Below, one piece after another: positions 47,533-55,936 of a stretch of 64,000 nt of DNA. The position numbers and the translations under genes are program-made. Each line of letters begins with the position of its first letter. Within the stretch, counting starts at the first letter, position 1. Location: the NCBI GenBank assembly GCA_016717335.1, contig JADKFS010000001.1, positions 992,001-1,056,000 of the forward strand. The letters run 5' to 3'. Below the pieces are notes generated by a model, which was given only the letters and a program-made list of their open reading frames with translations, did no database searches and was not told where the DNA came from. The DNA is from Candidatus Ribeiella danica (lineage in GTDB: Bacteria > Chloroflexota > Chloroflexia > Chloroflexales > Roseiflexaceae).

Positions 47533-48291
47533 CTACTTCAGCTTGTACCGACTTACCAGATCGGTTTCATTGATCGACGGCGCATTGAACGGCTCTTTAT
47601 CGGCCGGCGATCTCAGGGTAAAGTCGATCGTGCCGCCGGAGTCCTTCACGGCCTTGATAGCGACTGCATCTTCGGGCAACATGCTGCATAGCAGCGCAGT
47701 TGATTCGCCCACAGCCTTTTCGTTTTCCGTCGACGTCCGCAGCACTTTGAAGACCTCGATGTTCTGCAGGGTAAACCCGGTTGACTGGCCGCTGCTCTGC
47801 CCATCCGCCGAGGTCACCGGCAATGTCAGCAGCAGATCGATGTGGTCGCCATCGTGAATAAGGTTGCTCTTGCTCATCAGATCGATGATCGGAAAAGCGA
47901 ACAGCACATTGCCAGGCACAATCTGCTGGCTCAGCGTCTCCCCCTGGCTGCCCAGGAATTGACTGGTATGAAACGTTTCGCCCTGCCCGACCGAGCGGAC
48001 CAGGAACTGGGCCTCGAGCGTTGCGGTCTGCGTGATCGCGTTGATCGGGACCAGATCGAGCGGGAAGTCTTTCAGCACGTAATCATCGGAACCAAGCGTC
48101 ATGCCCGGCTCAAGCGGTCGCGCAGCGACGGGCAGCTTCAGGGTCGGCGGGGCCACATACTGGGCCTCTTGGCGCGACTTCTCGATCGCGGCATTGGCCT
48201 GCTGCTGCAGCACGACGAAGACCAGCGCACCGGCCCCCAGTGCGAGTATCAAACCGAGCACAAAAAACATCCATCCTTTGCGACGACTCAC
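47533..48291 (-). CDS. cpaB: Flp pilus assembly protein CpaB/RcpC
   Basis: A 252-residue protein starting at GTG 48291, with AAGGAGG 7 nt upstream. One N-terminal membrane helix (WMFFVLGLILALGAGALVFV) is followed by a SAF-type domain (PVAARPLEPGMTLGSDDYVL, then VLFAFPIIDLMSKSNLIHDG and DHIDLLLTL), as expected for CpaB/RcpC, which acts with the secretin in the outer part of the Tad system. It is the first gene of the operon cpaB-cpaE-tadA-tadB-tadC-vWA. No secretin, pilin (flp) or prepilin peptidase gene is seen in the window. Confidence 0.88.
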   Translation of the reverse strand: MSRRKGWMFFVLGLILALGAGALVFVVLQQQANAAIEKSRQEAQYVAPPTLKLPVAARPLEPGMTLGSDDYVLKDFPLDLVPINAITQTATLEAQFLVRSVGQGETFHTSQFLGSQGETLSQQIVPGNVLFAFPIIDLMSKSNLIHDGDHIDLLLTLPVTSADGQSSGQSTGFTLQNIEVFKVLRTSTENEKAVGESTALLCSMLPEDAVAIKAVKDSGGTIDFTLRSPADKEPFNAPSINETDLVSRYKLK

Positions 48292-48855
48292 GGACGTGCC
48301 TCCTTAGCTGTGGCTACGATGTTGAGCGGATATCCCAACCGGATGCCGCCCGGGCTTACTAGTGGACGACCACATTGATTTTGACAGGTGAAGGGAGGGT
48401 CAGGGGAGGGCCTGCGGCCCTCCCCTGACTCCCCCACCACGCTCACTGTGGTGCGCCACCAAGTAGTTGCATCAAAAACTGGGCTGTCAAGGCCAGCAGT
48501 TAGGTATGCATCAGAAATCGCTGTCTAGTCTTGAAACCGCTTATCTGTGCATAATGTTACGTTAAAGGGCCAGGGAATGCGGTGATAAGGTACTACATCC
48601 CCTCCGACTCCAAACGACAGCGAGCAGATCGCCGGCAGGCAGATGCGGGCTGCTACCCTGGCTCAAGCGGGCACGCTAGGGCGAGCCCTGCCTAGAGTGT
48701 ATGTGATACCTGTTGATTGCGGATCACCAATATTGCAGCGACCTAGGCGCAAAACCGTATGGCGGCGCCCGCATCCGTTCGTATCCGCGACGTAGCAGCA
48801 CACGGTACATACAAAATGGAAGAGCGAATACCAGCACCCAACAGCGGAGCCAGCC
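48292..48855. other. 563-nt non-coding gap upstream of the Tad operon
   Basis: No coding sequence was found. A GC hairpin with arms GTCAGGGGAGGGCC and its reverse complement lies at 48393-48435. The middle (48480-48570) is less GC-rich and has weak promoter-like words (TTGAAA at about 48530, CATAATGTTA later), but none at a convincing spacing. It must contain the promoters of both cpaB (minus) and the gene at 48856 (plus). Confidence 0.6.
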
Positions 48856-49557
48856 ATGAATATGTTTGATCACGCCAACGAAGCGCTGCGGCAGGATCTA
48901 GAAGCCTACGCACGAGCGCTACGAACGATTGTGACATCGTTGCCGCGTGCCAGAGCGCTTTGCGACCGAGTTATCAAAGAAACGCGGCTGGCCAGCGCGC
49001 TGATGGCGTTCGGCGACCCCAAGCAGATGGCCGACCTCGCACAGATCATTTTTCACGCGACCAACCTCTGGCCGTACCGCGAGCAGTCTTTCGCCCGGAC
49101 GGTCGGCTTCGACGACGAGATCGCCGAGGCGCAGAAACAGCGCGAGGAAGTGCTACGTGGCGTGCACATACTGACGCGCCGCAACGGCGACTCAATGGCG
49201 GCTGAGATCAGCACCTGCCTGAGCAACATTGCCCAATACCTGGAGGAAGAGCGCGCGCTGCTGGTCGAGTGCCACACGCTGATCCAACCGCACGCGTGCA
49301 ATATCGAGATAACCCGCAAGCGGCTGAACCTGCTGGCTGCGATGGTGGACGCGCGACTGCCGCCGAGCCTGGAGCAGGAGCTCGTGCTCGATACGTACAG
49401 CAAGGCGGCCACGCTGTTGCGCGACTGGGAGAACGGGGTGCCGCTGGAGGAGCGCGGCGTCGAGATCCTGGAGAACTGCCTGGATCTGCTGAGCCAAGTC
49501 GACAACTTGCTGCAGAAGTATGAGAAGACGAGGCCCAGCGAGAGCATCGAGCAGTAG
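48856..49557 (+). CDS. Helical protein of unknown function
   Basis: A 233-residue protein predicted to be almost wholly alpha-helical, with no membrane segment and no motif I recognise. It opens MNMFDHANEALRQDLEAYAR, and a coiled-coil-like stretch (NIAQYLEEERALLVECHTLI) lies in the middle; acidic and basic residues are spaced regularly. The start has GGAG 6 nt upstream. It is divergent from the Tad operon and is followed by a strong terminator hairpin, so it is a monocistronic gene. No function is suggested beyond a possible regulatory or scaffolding role. Confidence 0.72.
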   Translation: MNMFDHANEALRQDLEAYARALRTIVTSLPRARALCDRVIKETRLASALMAFGDPKQMADLAQIIFHATNLWPYREQSFARTVGFDDEIAEAQKQREEVLRGVHILTRRNGDSMAAEISTCLSNIAQYLEEERALLVECHTLIQPHACNIEITRKRLNLLAAMVDARLPPSLEQELVLDTYSKAATLLRDWENGVPLEERGVEILENCLDLLSQVDNLLQKYEKTRPSESIEQ

Positions 49558-49582
49558 GCTTCTGAGCCGGCGAGTGCCAGTG

Positions 49583-49626
49583 AAAAAGAAGGGGCGAACG
49601 ACAATGGTCGTTCGCCCCTTCTTTTT
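49583..49626. terminator. Strong bidirectional terminator
   Basis: A perfect 20-bp stem, AAAAAGAAGGGGCGAACGAC (49583-49602) with its reverse complement (49607-49626), loop AATG. Runs of A and T on either side make it effective for the plus-strand gene at 48856 and the minus-strand regulator at 49655. Confidence 0.92.
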
Positions 49627-49654
49627 AGCGCAGCGCCCGGATGAGCGAGCGCCG

Positions 49655-50023
49655 CTACAGCAGCATGTCGTTGACGAGCCGCAGAAACTGATCGATCTCA
49701 AATGGCTTCTGAAGAATCACAGCGCCCTCGGCCTCGAGGTCGGCAAACCAGGGCTTGCGATTGAGCGCAGTCATAATAAAGATCGGGATGCCATCGTCCT
49801 GGAGCTGCTCCTTGATCCGCTGGAACGTCTCGACGCCATCCATCTGCGGCATCATAATATCGGAGATCACCAGATCCGGCTTGAGCGTACGGAGTTTCTC
49901 AATGCCCTCTTGCCCATCGTTGGCGAGTACGACCTGGTAGCCGGCCTCGCGCAGCGCGATCTCGAGAACCGTCTGCATCGCGAGATCATCGTCCATTATC
50001 AGAATCGTCCGCTGTTGCTCCAT
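49655..50023 (-). CDS. Single-domain response regulator (receiver)
   Basis: A 122-residue receiver domain with no output domain. The acidic triad is D11-D12-D13 in LIMDDDLAM, the phospho-acceptor is D55 in LVISDIMMP, and the conserved Thr and Lys are T85 and K106 (MTALN, LQKPFE). All functional residues are intact, so it should be phosphorylated, probably by a kinase encoded elsewhere (for instance the histidine kinase at 54703, but nothing links them). Stand-alone receivers often serve as relays or in Tad-like or motility control. An extended -10 promoter lies 45 nt upstream. Confidence 0.9.
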   Translation of the reverse strand: MEQQRTILIMDDDLAMQTVLEIALREAGYQVVLANDGQEGIEKLRTLKPDLVISDIMMPQMDGVETFQRIKEQLQDDGIPIFIMTALNRKPWFADLEAEGAVILQKPFEIDQFLRLVNDMLL

Positions 50024-50067
50024 TGCTCGCGCCCCTCCGTGCTTAGGTCTGGCCCGAAACCGCGGCT

Positions 50068-50076
50068 ATTATACCA
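50068..50076 (-). promoter_or_regulatory. Extended -10 promoter of the response regulator
   Basis: On the minus strand, TGG (50076-50074) directly precedes a perfect TATAAT (50073-50068). The -35 side is weak (ATCTCC at the 17-nt spacing). A start about 45 nt before the ATG is expected. Confidence 0.65.
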
Positions 50077-50290
50077 GAACATGGGCTGAGGGAGATCAAA
50101 CGCCCAACACGTTCCATCCTACTGTCGATCATCCCCTGCCAGCCTTCAGAGCTTGTCTAAAAAAGTGGAGATTAACAGTTTGTAAAAAACTCGTCGGCTC
50201 GACGCGTAGCGCAAACAGCCATTTAGGCGTTACTACTTAGTGAAGCAAGCAATTTTCAAACCAGCCATTGTCGCCAGAGGAGGAAGGACC

Positions 50291-50707
50291 ATGCATCGAA
50301 ACACGATTATCGCAATCTGCGTAGCATTCTGCGCCGTTGCGATCGCGGCAGGGTGGGGTGTCGCCGGTCTTTCAGGATCGCCCGGAGCAAGCGTAGCCGT
50401 GCAAGCCACGGCGACCGGGCCTACGAGCGCCCCACAGCCGACACCCGATGCCACCCAACCAGCCCCCGTCGCACAGGATCAGCCGACGGCCGAGCCGTCT
50501 ACAGCCGCACCGCCGGACGCTACAGCCGAGCCCTCCACGCCGGTCGCCAGCCCCAGCTATGTCGAGTACACAGTGCAGAAAGGCGATCTGCTCTACACCA
50601 TCGCGCTCAAGAACGACGTCACAATCGAAGATATTCTAGCGATTAACCAGATCGCCAATCCCGAGAGCCTGACAGTCGGCCAGATCATCCGAATCCCGAA
50701 GAGATAG
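50291..50707 (+). CDS. Small LysM-domain cell-wall protein
   Basis: A 138-residue protein from ATG 50291, with GGAGG 8 nt upstream. It has an N-terminal uncleaved or signal hydrophobic segment (IIAICVAFCAVAIAAGWGVA), a Pro/Thr/Ala-rich linker to about residue 90, and one LysM domain at 92-136 (YTVQKGDLLYTIALKNDVTI followed by INQIANPESLTVGQIIRIP). LysM binds peptidoglycan, so the protein probably sits in the envelope with the linker spanning the wall. It is transcribed alone ahead of the glcD gene. The AT-richer stretch 50150-50290 likely carries its promoter. Confidence 0.88.
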   Translation: MHRNTIIAICVAFCAVAIAAGWGVAGLSGSPGASVAVQATATGPTSAPQPTPDATQPAPVAQDQPTAEPSTAAPPDATAEPSTPVASPSYVEYTVQKGDLLYTIALKNDVTIEDILAINQIANPESLTVGQIIRIPKR

Positions 50708-50792
50708 CCGGCGATCACGGCAGGCGAAAAACGTGCTACTATGGATAGCGTATCCCATCTCCCAGATCTAGGGCAGCGAGGAGGTGCTATTC

Positions 50793-52277
50793 GTGGAGCG
50801 CGCAAAACTCGCCGAGGAACTCAGACGCGTTGTCGGGGCGCACGCTGTGGTGGATGACGCCGTGGCGCTCTTGACCTACGAGGCCGACGGCTGCGTGATG
50901 GACATCCACGCGCCGAACATTGTGGTGCTGCCGACGACGACCGAGCAGGTCGCGGAAGCCGTGCGGCTTGCAATCCGCGCCGGCGTGCCAATCGTGCCGC
51001 GCGGCGCGGGGACCGGGCTGGCAGGCGGGGCAACGCCGACCAGCGGCGGCCTGGTGATCAGCACCACGCGGATGGACAAGATCCTGGAGGTCGACCCGCG
51101 CAACCGGCGAGCGCGCGTCCAGCCAGGCGTGATCAACTGGGAGCTGACCCAGCACCTGACCCCCTACGGCTACCAGTTCGTGCCGGACCCCTCCTCACAG
51201 AAGGCCTGCACAGTCGGCGGCAATATTGCCAACAACAGCGGCGGGCCGCACTGCCTGAAATACGGCACGACGACCGATCACATCCTGGCGCTGCGGGTCG
51301 TGCTGCCGGATGGCCGCGCGATCTGGACCGGCGACGGCAGCGCCGACCAGATCGGCTACGATCTGCAGGGCGTGCTGACGGGCAGCGAGGGCATGTGCGG
51401 CGTGATCACCGAGGCGTGGGTGCGGCTGACGCGTCTGCCCGAGTCGCTGCGCGTGGTGCTGGCGCTGTTCCCGGACATTCCTTCCGCGTCGCAGACGGTC
51501 TCGACAGTTGTCGCGCGCGGGTTCCTGCCGGCAGCGCTGGAGATGATGGACCAGCTGGCGATCAAGGCGGTCAACGGCATGTACCGACTCGGGCTACCCG
51601 AGCAGGCGGGCGCCGCGCTGCTGATCGAGCTGGATGGCGTGAGCGACGGGCTGGACGACCTGCTGGCCGAGGTGACCGGCATCTGCCAGGACTACGGCGC
51701 GATGGAGGTGCGCCCCGCGAAGACCGCCGAGGAGCAGGCGCAGGTCTGGGCGGCGCGCAAGAACGCGTTTGGCGCGATGGGCCGTCTGGCGCCGAGCTAC
51801 TACCTGGTGGATACTGTCGTGCCCCGCACGCGCCTGCCGGCGACGCTGGCGCGCGTGGGCGATGTGGCGCGCGAGTTCCGGCTGCCGATCGCGAACGTAT
51901 TCCACGCCGGCGACGGCAACCTGCACCCGCTGATCCTGTTCGACCGGCGCGACAAAGACCAGCTGCAGCGCGCGCTCTACGCCGCGACCGAGGTGCTGCG
52001 CGAGTCGATCGCCCAGGGCGGCGTGATCAGCGGCGAGCACGGGATCGGCTTCGAGAAGCGCAACTATATGACGCTGCTCTTTTCGACCGATGACTTGGCA
52101 GCGATGGCTGGGCTGAAGCAGTGCTTCGATCCGGCGGAGCTGTTCAACCCCGGCAAGGTCTTTCCAGCCGGGCGCGGCTGCGGCGAGCTTGCGGCGCTGC
52201 GGCGAAGCAGCCTGAGCGCCACCGATCTCGGCGGAGTGAAGAGCCAGGGCGACGTGCCGAGCGCGGCTTGGCTATGA
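50793..52277 (+). CDS. glcD: FAD-linked oxidase, glycolate oxidase subunit GlcD-like
   Basis: A 494-residue flavoprotein starting at GTG 50793, which has AGGAGG 8 nt upstream; the earlier GTG at 50784 is too close to it. The FAD-binding PCMH domain has IVPRGAGTGLAGGATPTSGG, then CTVGGNIANNSGGPHCLKYG. The C-terminal FAD-oxidase domain has FHAGDGNLHPLILFDRRD and ISGEHGIGFEKRNYM, typical of GlcD and D-lactate dehydrogenases. It oxidises a 2-hydroxy acid. A glcE-like gene follows, but no glcF (Fe-S) gene is seen. The last ~35 residues are not part of the family. Confidence 0.88.
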   Translation: MERAKLAEELRRVVGAHAVVDDAVALLTYEADGCVMDIHAPNIVVLPTTTEQVAEAVRLAIRAGVPIVPRGAGTGLAGGATPTSGGLVISTTRMDKILEVDPRNRRARVQPGVINWELTQHLTPYGYQFVPDPSSQKACTVGGNIANNSGGPHCLKYGTTTDHILALRVVLPDGRAIWTGDGSADQIGYDLQGVLTGSEGMCGVITEAWVRLTRLPESLRVVLALFPDIPSASQTVSTVVARGFLPAALEMMDQLAIKAVNGMYRLGLPEQAGAALLIELDGVSDGLDDLLAEVTGICQDYGAMEVRPAKTAEEQAQVWAARKNAFGAMGRLAPSYYLVDTVVPRTRLPATLARVGDVAREFRLPIANVFHAGDGNLHPLILFDRRDKDQLQRALYAATEVLRESIAQGGVISGEHGIGFEKRNYMTLLFSTDDLAAMAGLKQCFDPAELFNPGKVFPAGRGCGELAALRRSSLSATDLGGVKSQGDVPSAAWL

Positions 52278-52310
52278 CGCCAGGGTATTTCGCACACGAT
52301 AGTCTAGCGT

Positions 52311-52541
52311 GTGACCAGACATACGGGGGTGCGCGTCATGGCTGCCAGGCTCTTCGACAAGCGGCACATTGAGCAAAAGCTGATCGACCCACTGCGAGAG
52401 CAGGCTGAGTTCTACCAATTGTGCGCGGATGGGCGCTACCGTTCGCTTGTGCTGGACGGCCTCTGTCTGCGCGTCAGCTGGCTCTGGCAGCGCCCACTCC
52501 CGCCCGTTCTAAGCGTCTTGAAGGAGCTTGGTGTCCTATGA
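52311..52541 (+). pseudogene. Remnant of an Uma2-family (DUF820) endonuclease gene
   Basis: A 76-codon open frame between glcD and glcE. The part KLIDPLREQAEFYQLCADGR (about residues 24-43) and GLCLRVSWLWQRPLPPVLSV correspond to the C-terminal third of Uma2 (DUF820) proteins, which are plentiful in Chloroflexota and cyanobacteria. The N-terminal two-thirds, including the PD-(D/E)XK catalytic residues, are absent, so it is non-functional debris. It overlaps glcE by 4 nt (ATGA), and its last codons supply glcE's Shine-Dalgarno region. Confidence 0.75.
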
Positions 52542-53839
52542 CCGAGCTAGCCGCGCGCGCACTGACGAGCGCGCTTGAATCGGCGCTCTCCGCCGAGCAC
52601 GTGTACACGAACCCCGCAACCTGTGCGGCGTTCGCGGTCCAAGGCATCACGCCGGGCTGCGTCGTCGCGCCGGGCAGCCTGGAGGAGCTGGCGGTCGTCA
52701 TGCAGGCCGCCTCGGAGCGGGCCGCGGCGGTTGTGCCCTGGGGTGGCGGCACCCAGCAGCATATCGGCAACCCGCCGGCGCGGATCGACCTGCTCGTCCA
52801 GACCGGGCGGCTCGACCGGGTGCTGATCCACGAGCCGGACGACCTGACGATCTCGGTCGAGGCCGGCATGACGATCGGCGCGCTGCGCGAGTATCTGAGA
52901 CCGTACGGGCAGATGCTGCCGATCGATCCGCCGCTGCCAGATCGGGCGACGATCGGCGGGCTGATCGCCACAGCGACGGATGGGGCGCGGCGGCTGGGCT
53001 ATGGGACGCTGCGCAATGTGCTAATCGGCATCACGGTGGTCGAGGCGAGCGGCCGGATCTCCAGGGGCGGCGGGATGGTCGTCAAGAACGTGAGCGGCTT
53101 CGATATGATGAAGCTGTACCTGGGCAGCTTCGGCACCCTGGCGATTATAGCGAGCGCCAATTTCAAGCTGCTGCCGATCCCACGTGCGAGCGCCACACTG
53201 GTATGCACGTTCGCCGAGCGCGGGCCGGCCTTTGCCGCGATCGAGGCCCTGCAGCTGACTCAGCTGACGCCGACGGCCGCCGAATACCTCAACGCCAGCG
53301 CGCTCCGGGAGCTCGGGCTGATGGGCGGCTGCGGGCTGGCGCTGCGCACCGAAGGTCTGTCTGCCGCGGTCGAGCGGCATGTCGCCGACATGGCGGCGCT
53401 GGCGACACGCAACGGGGCCAGCGCGGTCGAGCGGCTCACGGGGGCGCAGGACACCGCGCTCTGGTCGAGCATCGCCGATCTACCACAGACGGCGGCACTA
53501 GCGGCAGACGAGGCGCTGCTCAAGCTCTCGGCCCTGCCGGTCGAGGTCGAGCGGACGATCGCGCAGATCGAGGCGCTCGCGGCCACAGGCGGCTGCGCCG
53601 CCACGATCGACGCGCGCGCGCTGAGCGGCGTGATCTACGCGCGGCTGCGGCCATGCGACGCAGACTCGCTGCGCACGATCGTCGCGCAGCTGCCCGGCAC
53701 GCAGTGGATCGCGACAACACTGCCGGGTGTGTCGCACTGGGGCGTGCCGCTAAGCGCAATCGAGCTGATGCGACGGATCAAGTCTGAGTTCGATCCGCTG
53801 GGGATGCTCAACCAGGGACGCTACGTCGAGCGCATTTGA
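52538..53839 (+). CDS. glcE: FAD-binding oxidase, glycolate oxidase subunit GlcE-like
   Basis: A 433-residue protein starting at ATG 52538, with AAGGAG 11 nt upstream inside the Uma2 remnant. The FAD-binding PCMH half has VVPWGGGTQQHIGNPPARID and DPPLPDRATIGGLIATATDG, then GGGMVVKNVSGFDMMKLYLG. The C-terminal half is shorter and less conserved than in GlcD, and its end, PLGMLNQGRYVERI, is the usual close of GlcE. Together with GlcD it should oxidise glycolate or a related acid. The 128-nt gap to the next gene includes a heptamer arm (53905-53926). Confidence 0.85.
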   Translation: MTELAARALTSALESALSAEHVYTNPATCAAFAVQGITPGCVVAPGSLEELAVVMQAASERAAAVVPWGGGTQQHIGNPPARIDLLVQTGRLDRVLIHEPDDLTISVEAGMTIGALREYLRPYGQMLPIDPPLPDRATIGGLIATATDGARRLGYGTLRNVLIGITVVEASGRISRGGGMVVKNVSGFDMMKLYLGSFGTLAIIASANFKLLPIPRASATLVCTFAERGPAFAAIEALQLTQLTPTAAEYLNASALRELGLMGGCGLALRTEGLSAAVERHVADMAALATRNGASAVERLTGAQDTALWSSIADLPQTAALAADEALLKLSALPVEVERTIAQIEALAATGGCAATIDARALSGVIYARLRPCDADSLRTIVAQLPGTQWIATTLPGVSHWGVPLSAIELMRRIKSEFDPLGMLNQGRYVERI

Positions 53840-53904
53840 GCAATGAAGCGGCTGAGAACCGAGCGCCCAGAGCCAAGCGATGATGGACGACAGACAGACA
53901 ATAA

Positions 53905-53926
53905 TCCCAAGTCCCAAGTCCCAAAT
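53905..53926. repeat. Single-arm CCCAAGT heptamer run
   Basis: Three 7-bp units, CCCAAGT-type, with no inverted partner within 100 nt. It lies in the spacer before the phytol/dolichol kinase-like gene. Confidence 0.7.
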
Positions 53927-53967
53927 CAGATATCTCTACGTGGCCTTCCGCTAATCTCAGAGCAATT

Positions 53968-54672
53968 ATGACAACTCGTGACTTGATCGGCCTGGTTGCC
54001 TCGTACGCCTACGCGATGGGTCTGATCGGCATTGCCGAGGCGCTGCGGCGCGCGCTCGGCGTCTCGCAAGAGCTGACGCGCAAGCTGGTCCATGTCGGCG
54101 CGGGCATGTGGGTCTTTGGCGTCCTGGCGCTGTTCGACCACTGGCAATGGGGCGTGCTGCCCTTCGCCACGTTCATCGCCGCGAACTACCTGTTCTACCG
54201 CACGCGGGTCTTCAGCTCGATGGATGGCGACGACAGCACCCCCGGCACGGTCTACTTCGCGCTGGCGCTCACGCTGCTGTTCGGGCTGCTGTGGCGGCCG
54301 GAAGGGCCGCTCGATCGAGCGCCCGTCGCGGTGGCAGGGGCGATGGCGCTGACGTGGGGCGACGCGATGGCGGCGTTGGTGGGCCGGCGCTTTGGGCGGC
54401 ACCGCTACCGGATCTGGGGCAGCGTGCGATCGTGGGAGGGCTCGGCCGCGCTGTTCGTGGTTGCAGGGGCGACGATATGGCTGGCGCTCACGCTGCTGCC
54501 CGGCTCGGGGCTCAGCCCGCACGCGCCGGCGATCGGCGGCGGGCAGGCGCTGCTGGCCGCGCTCGCGGGGGCCGCGGCCGCTGCGATCGTCGAGGCGCTC
54601 TCGCCGCACGGAACCGACAACCTGAGCGTGCCGCTGGTCGCGGCGGCGGTTGTGCTGCTCGCGGGCGGATGA
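53968..54672 (+). CDS. Phytol/dolichol kinase-like CTP-dependent prenol kinase
   Basis: A 234-residue membrane protein with about six or seven segments. TRKLVHVGAGMWVFGVLALF is the start motif of the phytol/dolichol kinase family, and TWGDAMAALVGRRFGRHRYR followed by RIWGSVRSWEGSAALF is the CTP-binding-like segment, with G-T-D-N-L-S-V-P-L near the end. These enzymes phosphorylate free prenols (phytol for tocopherol or chlorophyll recycling, dolichol in glycosylation). In a phototrophic chloroflexian, phytol recycling would be the obvious role, but the organism's metabolism is not shown here. It is a cytidylyltransferase relative, so CDP-lipid synthesis is an alternative. Confidence 0.75.
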   Translation: MTTRDLIGLVASYAYAMGLIGIAEALRRALGVSQELTRKLVHVGAGMWVFGVLALFDHWQWGVLPFATFIAANYLFYRTRVFSSMDGDDSTPGTVYFALALTLLFGLLWRPEGPLDRAPVAVAGAMALTWGDAMAALVGRRFGRHRYRIWGSVRSWEGSAALFVVAGATIWLALTLLPGSGLSPHAPAIGGGQALLAALAGAAAAAIVEALSPHGTDNLSVPLVAAAVVLLAGG

Positions 54673-54702
54673 CCCGGTCGTCGTTCAGAAGCTGAAGCGC
54701 GA

Positions 54703-55767
54703 TCAATCGCCGGCGGGCTGGGGCATCACAGGCAGCGTGAAGCTGAAGGTGCTGCCCTGCCCCTCGACGCTCTCGAACCACATGCGGCCGCCCTGCAGCT
54801 CGACCAGCCTCCGGGCGATCGCGAGGTTGAGCCCGCCGTAGCGCCCCTCCTTGAGCGGGCTTTCGCCGCGAAAGAACGGCTGGAAGATGCCCGGCTGATC
54901 GACCGATCTGATCCCCACGCCGGTATCCTGCACATCGACAGACACGACGCCGTCGCGCTCGCCGGCGCGCACGACGACCGCGCCGCCGGGGAGCGTGTAC
55001 CGGCAGGCGTTCTCGAGCAGCGCGACCAGGACCTGGCGCACGCGCCGCCGGTCGGCCAGCACGGGCGGCATATCTGTCTGAAGATCGAGCGTGAGGCTCA
55101 CCTGCCGGGCTTCATAGCGGGCGGCAAGCTCGTGCGCCACCTCGTGGATCAGCCCTTCGAGCTGAAGCTGATCCGGTTGGATCTGCGCAACCCGCGCGCT
55201 CAGCGTGTAGATGTCGAAGAGATTGCCGAACAGATCGCCCTGGCGACCGGCGTTCTCCTTGATCATCGCGACGAACTCGCGCTGCTCGTCGGTCAGCGGG
55301 CCGAACCAGCCGCGCAGCAGGCCCTCGGCAGCGCCGCCCATCGCCTGCAAGGGCACGCGAACATCGTGCAGCGCACGCGCGACATAGTCGTAGCTCTGGC
55401 GCTGCGCGGCCAGCTCCGTCGTCACTTCCCGCAGCGTGACCATCACCCCAACCACGGCGCCGCCCGGGTCGTCTGCGAGCAGCGGCTGCCGGCGGAAGCG
55501 CAGCGAGCGGCCCTCGACCTCGATCACTCCGGTCTGCTCGCCGTCCTGGCTGCTCAGCGCGGCGCCGCCAGGCAGATCCACCACCTGGGCGCCAAGCAGC
55601 GCGGCGAGCGAGAGGCCCAGCAGCTGCGCGGCAGCCGGGTTCGCCTGGCGGACGACGTCGGCGCGATCGAACAGCAGAACGCCGTCGTCGATCGCGCGCA
55701 GAACCATCGAGCTGGTTGCGAATGGGGGCTCGCGCTCCGTCGCAGCAGCCGCGGGGGCGGTTGACAT
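54703..55767 (-). CDS. PAS-domain sensor histidine kinase
   Basis: A 354-residue kinase from ATG 55767, with GGAG 7 nt upstream. A PAS domain spans about residues 20-120 (MVLRAIDDGVLLFDRADVVR). The dimerisation/phospho-acceptor helix reads ARALHDVRVPLQAMGG with H134. The catalytic domain has the N-box LLENACRYTLPGGAV, G1 VDVQDTGVGIRS, and a G2-like RYGGLNLAIARRLVELQGG (usual GLGLAI is GLNLAI here). No membrane segment is present, so it is a soluble sensor. No response regulator gene adjoins it. It converges with the prenol kinase-like gene (30 nt apart). Confidence 0.85.
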   Translation of the reverse strand: MSTAPAAAATEREPPFATSSMVLRAIDDGVLLFDRADVVRQANPAAAQLLGLSLAALLGAQVVDLPGGAALSSQDGEQTGVIEVEGRSLRFRRQPLLADDPGGAVVGVMVTLREVTTELAAQRQSYDYVARALHDVRVPLQAMGGAAEGLLRGWFGPLTDEQREFVAMIKENAGRQGDLFGNLFDIYTLSARVAQIQPDQLQLEGLIHEVAHELAARYEARQVSLTLDLQTDMPPVLADRRRVRQVLVALLENACRYTLPGGAVVVRAGERDGVVSVDVQDTGVGIRSVDQPGIFQPFFRGESPLKEGRYGGLNLAIARRLVELQGGRMWFESVEGQGSTFSFTLPVMPQPAGD

Positions 55768-55804
55768 GCTAGTACTCCAAAGCCAATCGAGCGAAACCTT
55801 CCTC

Positions 55805-55813
55805 ACTATAGCA
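55805..55813 (-). promoter_or_regulatory. Extended -10 promoter of the histidine kinase gene
   Basis: On the minus strand TGC (55813-55811) precedes TATAGT (55810-55805), an extended -10 box. No clear -35. Start expected about 30-35 nt before the ATG at 55767. Confidence 0.5.
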
Positions 55814-55856
55814 GACCGCCGAGGCGTGGGTTTGACAGAATGATTACAACTGGGTA

Positions 55857-55891
55857 GGGGTGTGAGGGCGACGAAGCCGCCCCCACACCCC
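55857..55891. repeat. GC stem-loop behind recJ, family of 15402
   Basis: The arms GGGGTGTGAGGGCG (55857-55870) and CGCCCCCACACCCC (55878-55891) pair with one mismatch around ACGAAGC. It is the same kind of element as at 15402-15444 and lies 46 nt after the recJ stop. Confidence 0.65.
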
Positions 55892-55936
55892 ACCTGGAAT
55901 CTGGGGGGCGAGGCGCCTCCAGCTGCCCCAGCGGCC

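Noticed and set aside
48480..48855. Promoter or small gene in the gap before the Tad operon
   Set aside because: No start, Shine-Dalgarno or promoter hexamer pair at proper spacing was found; nothing could be supported.
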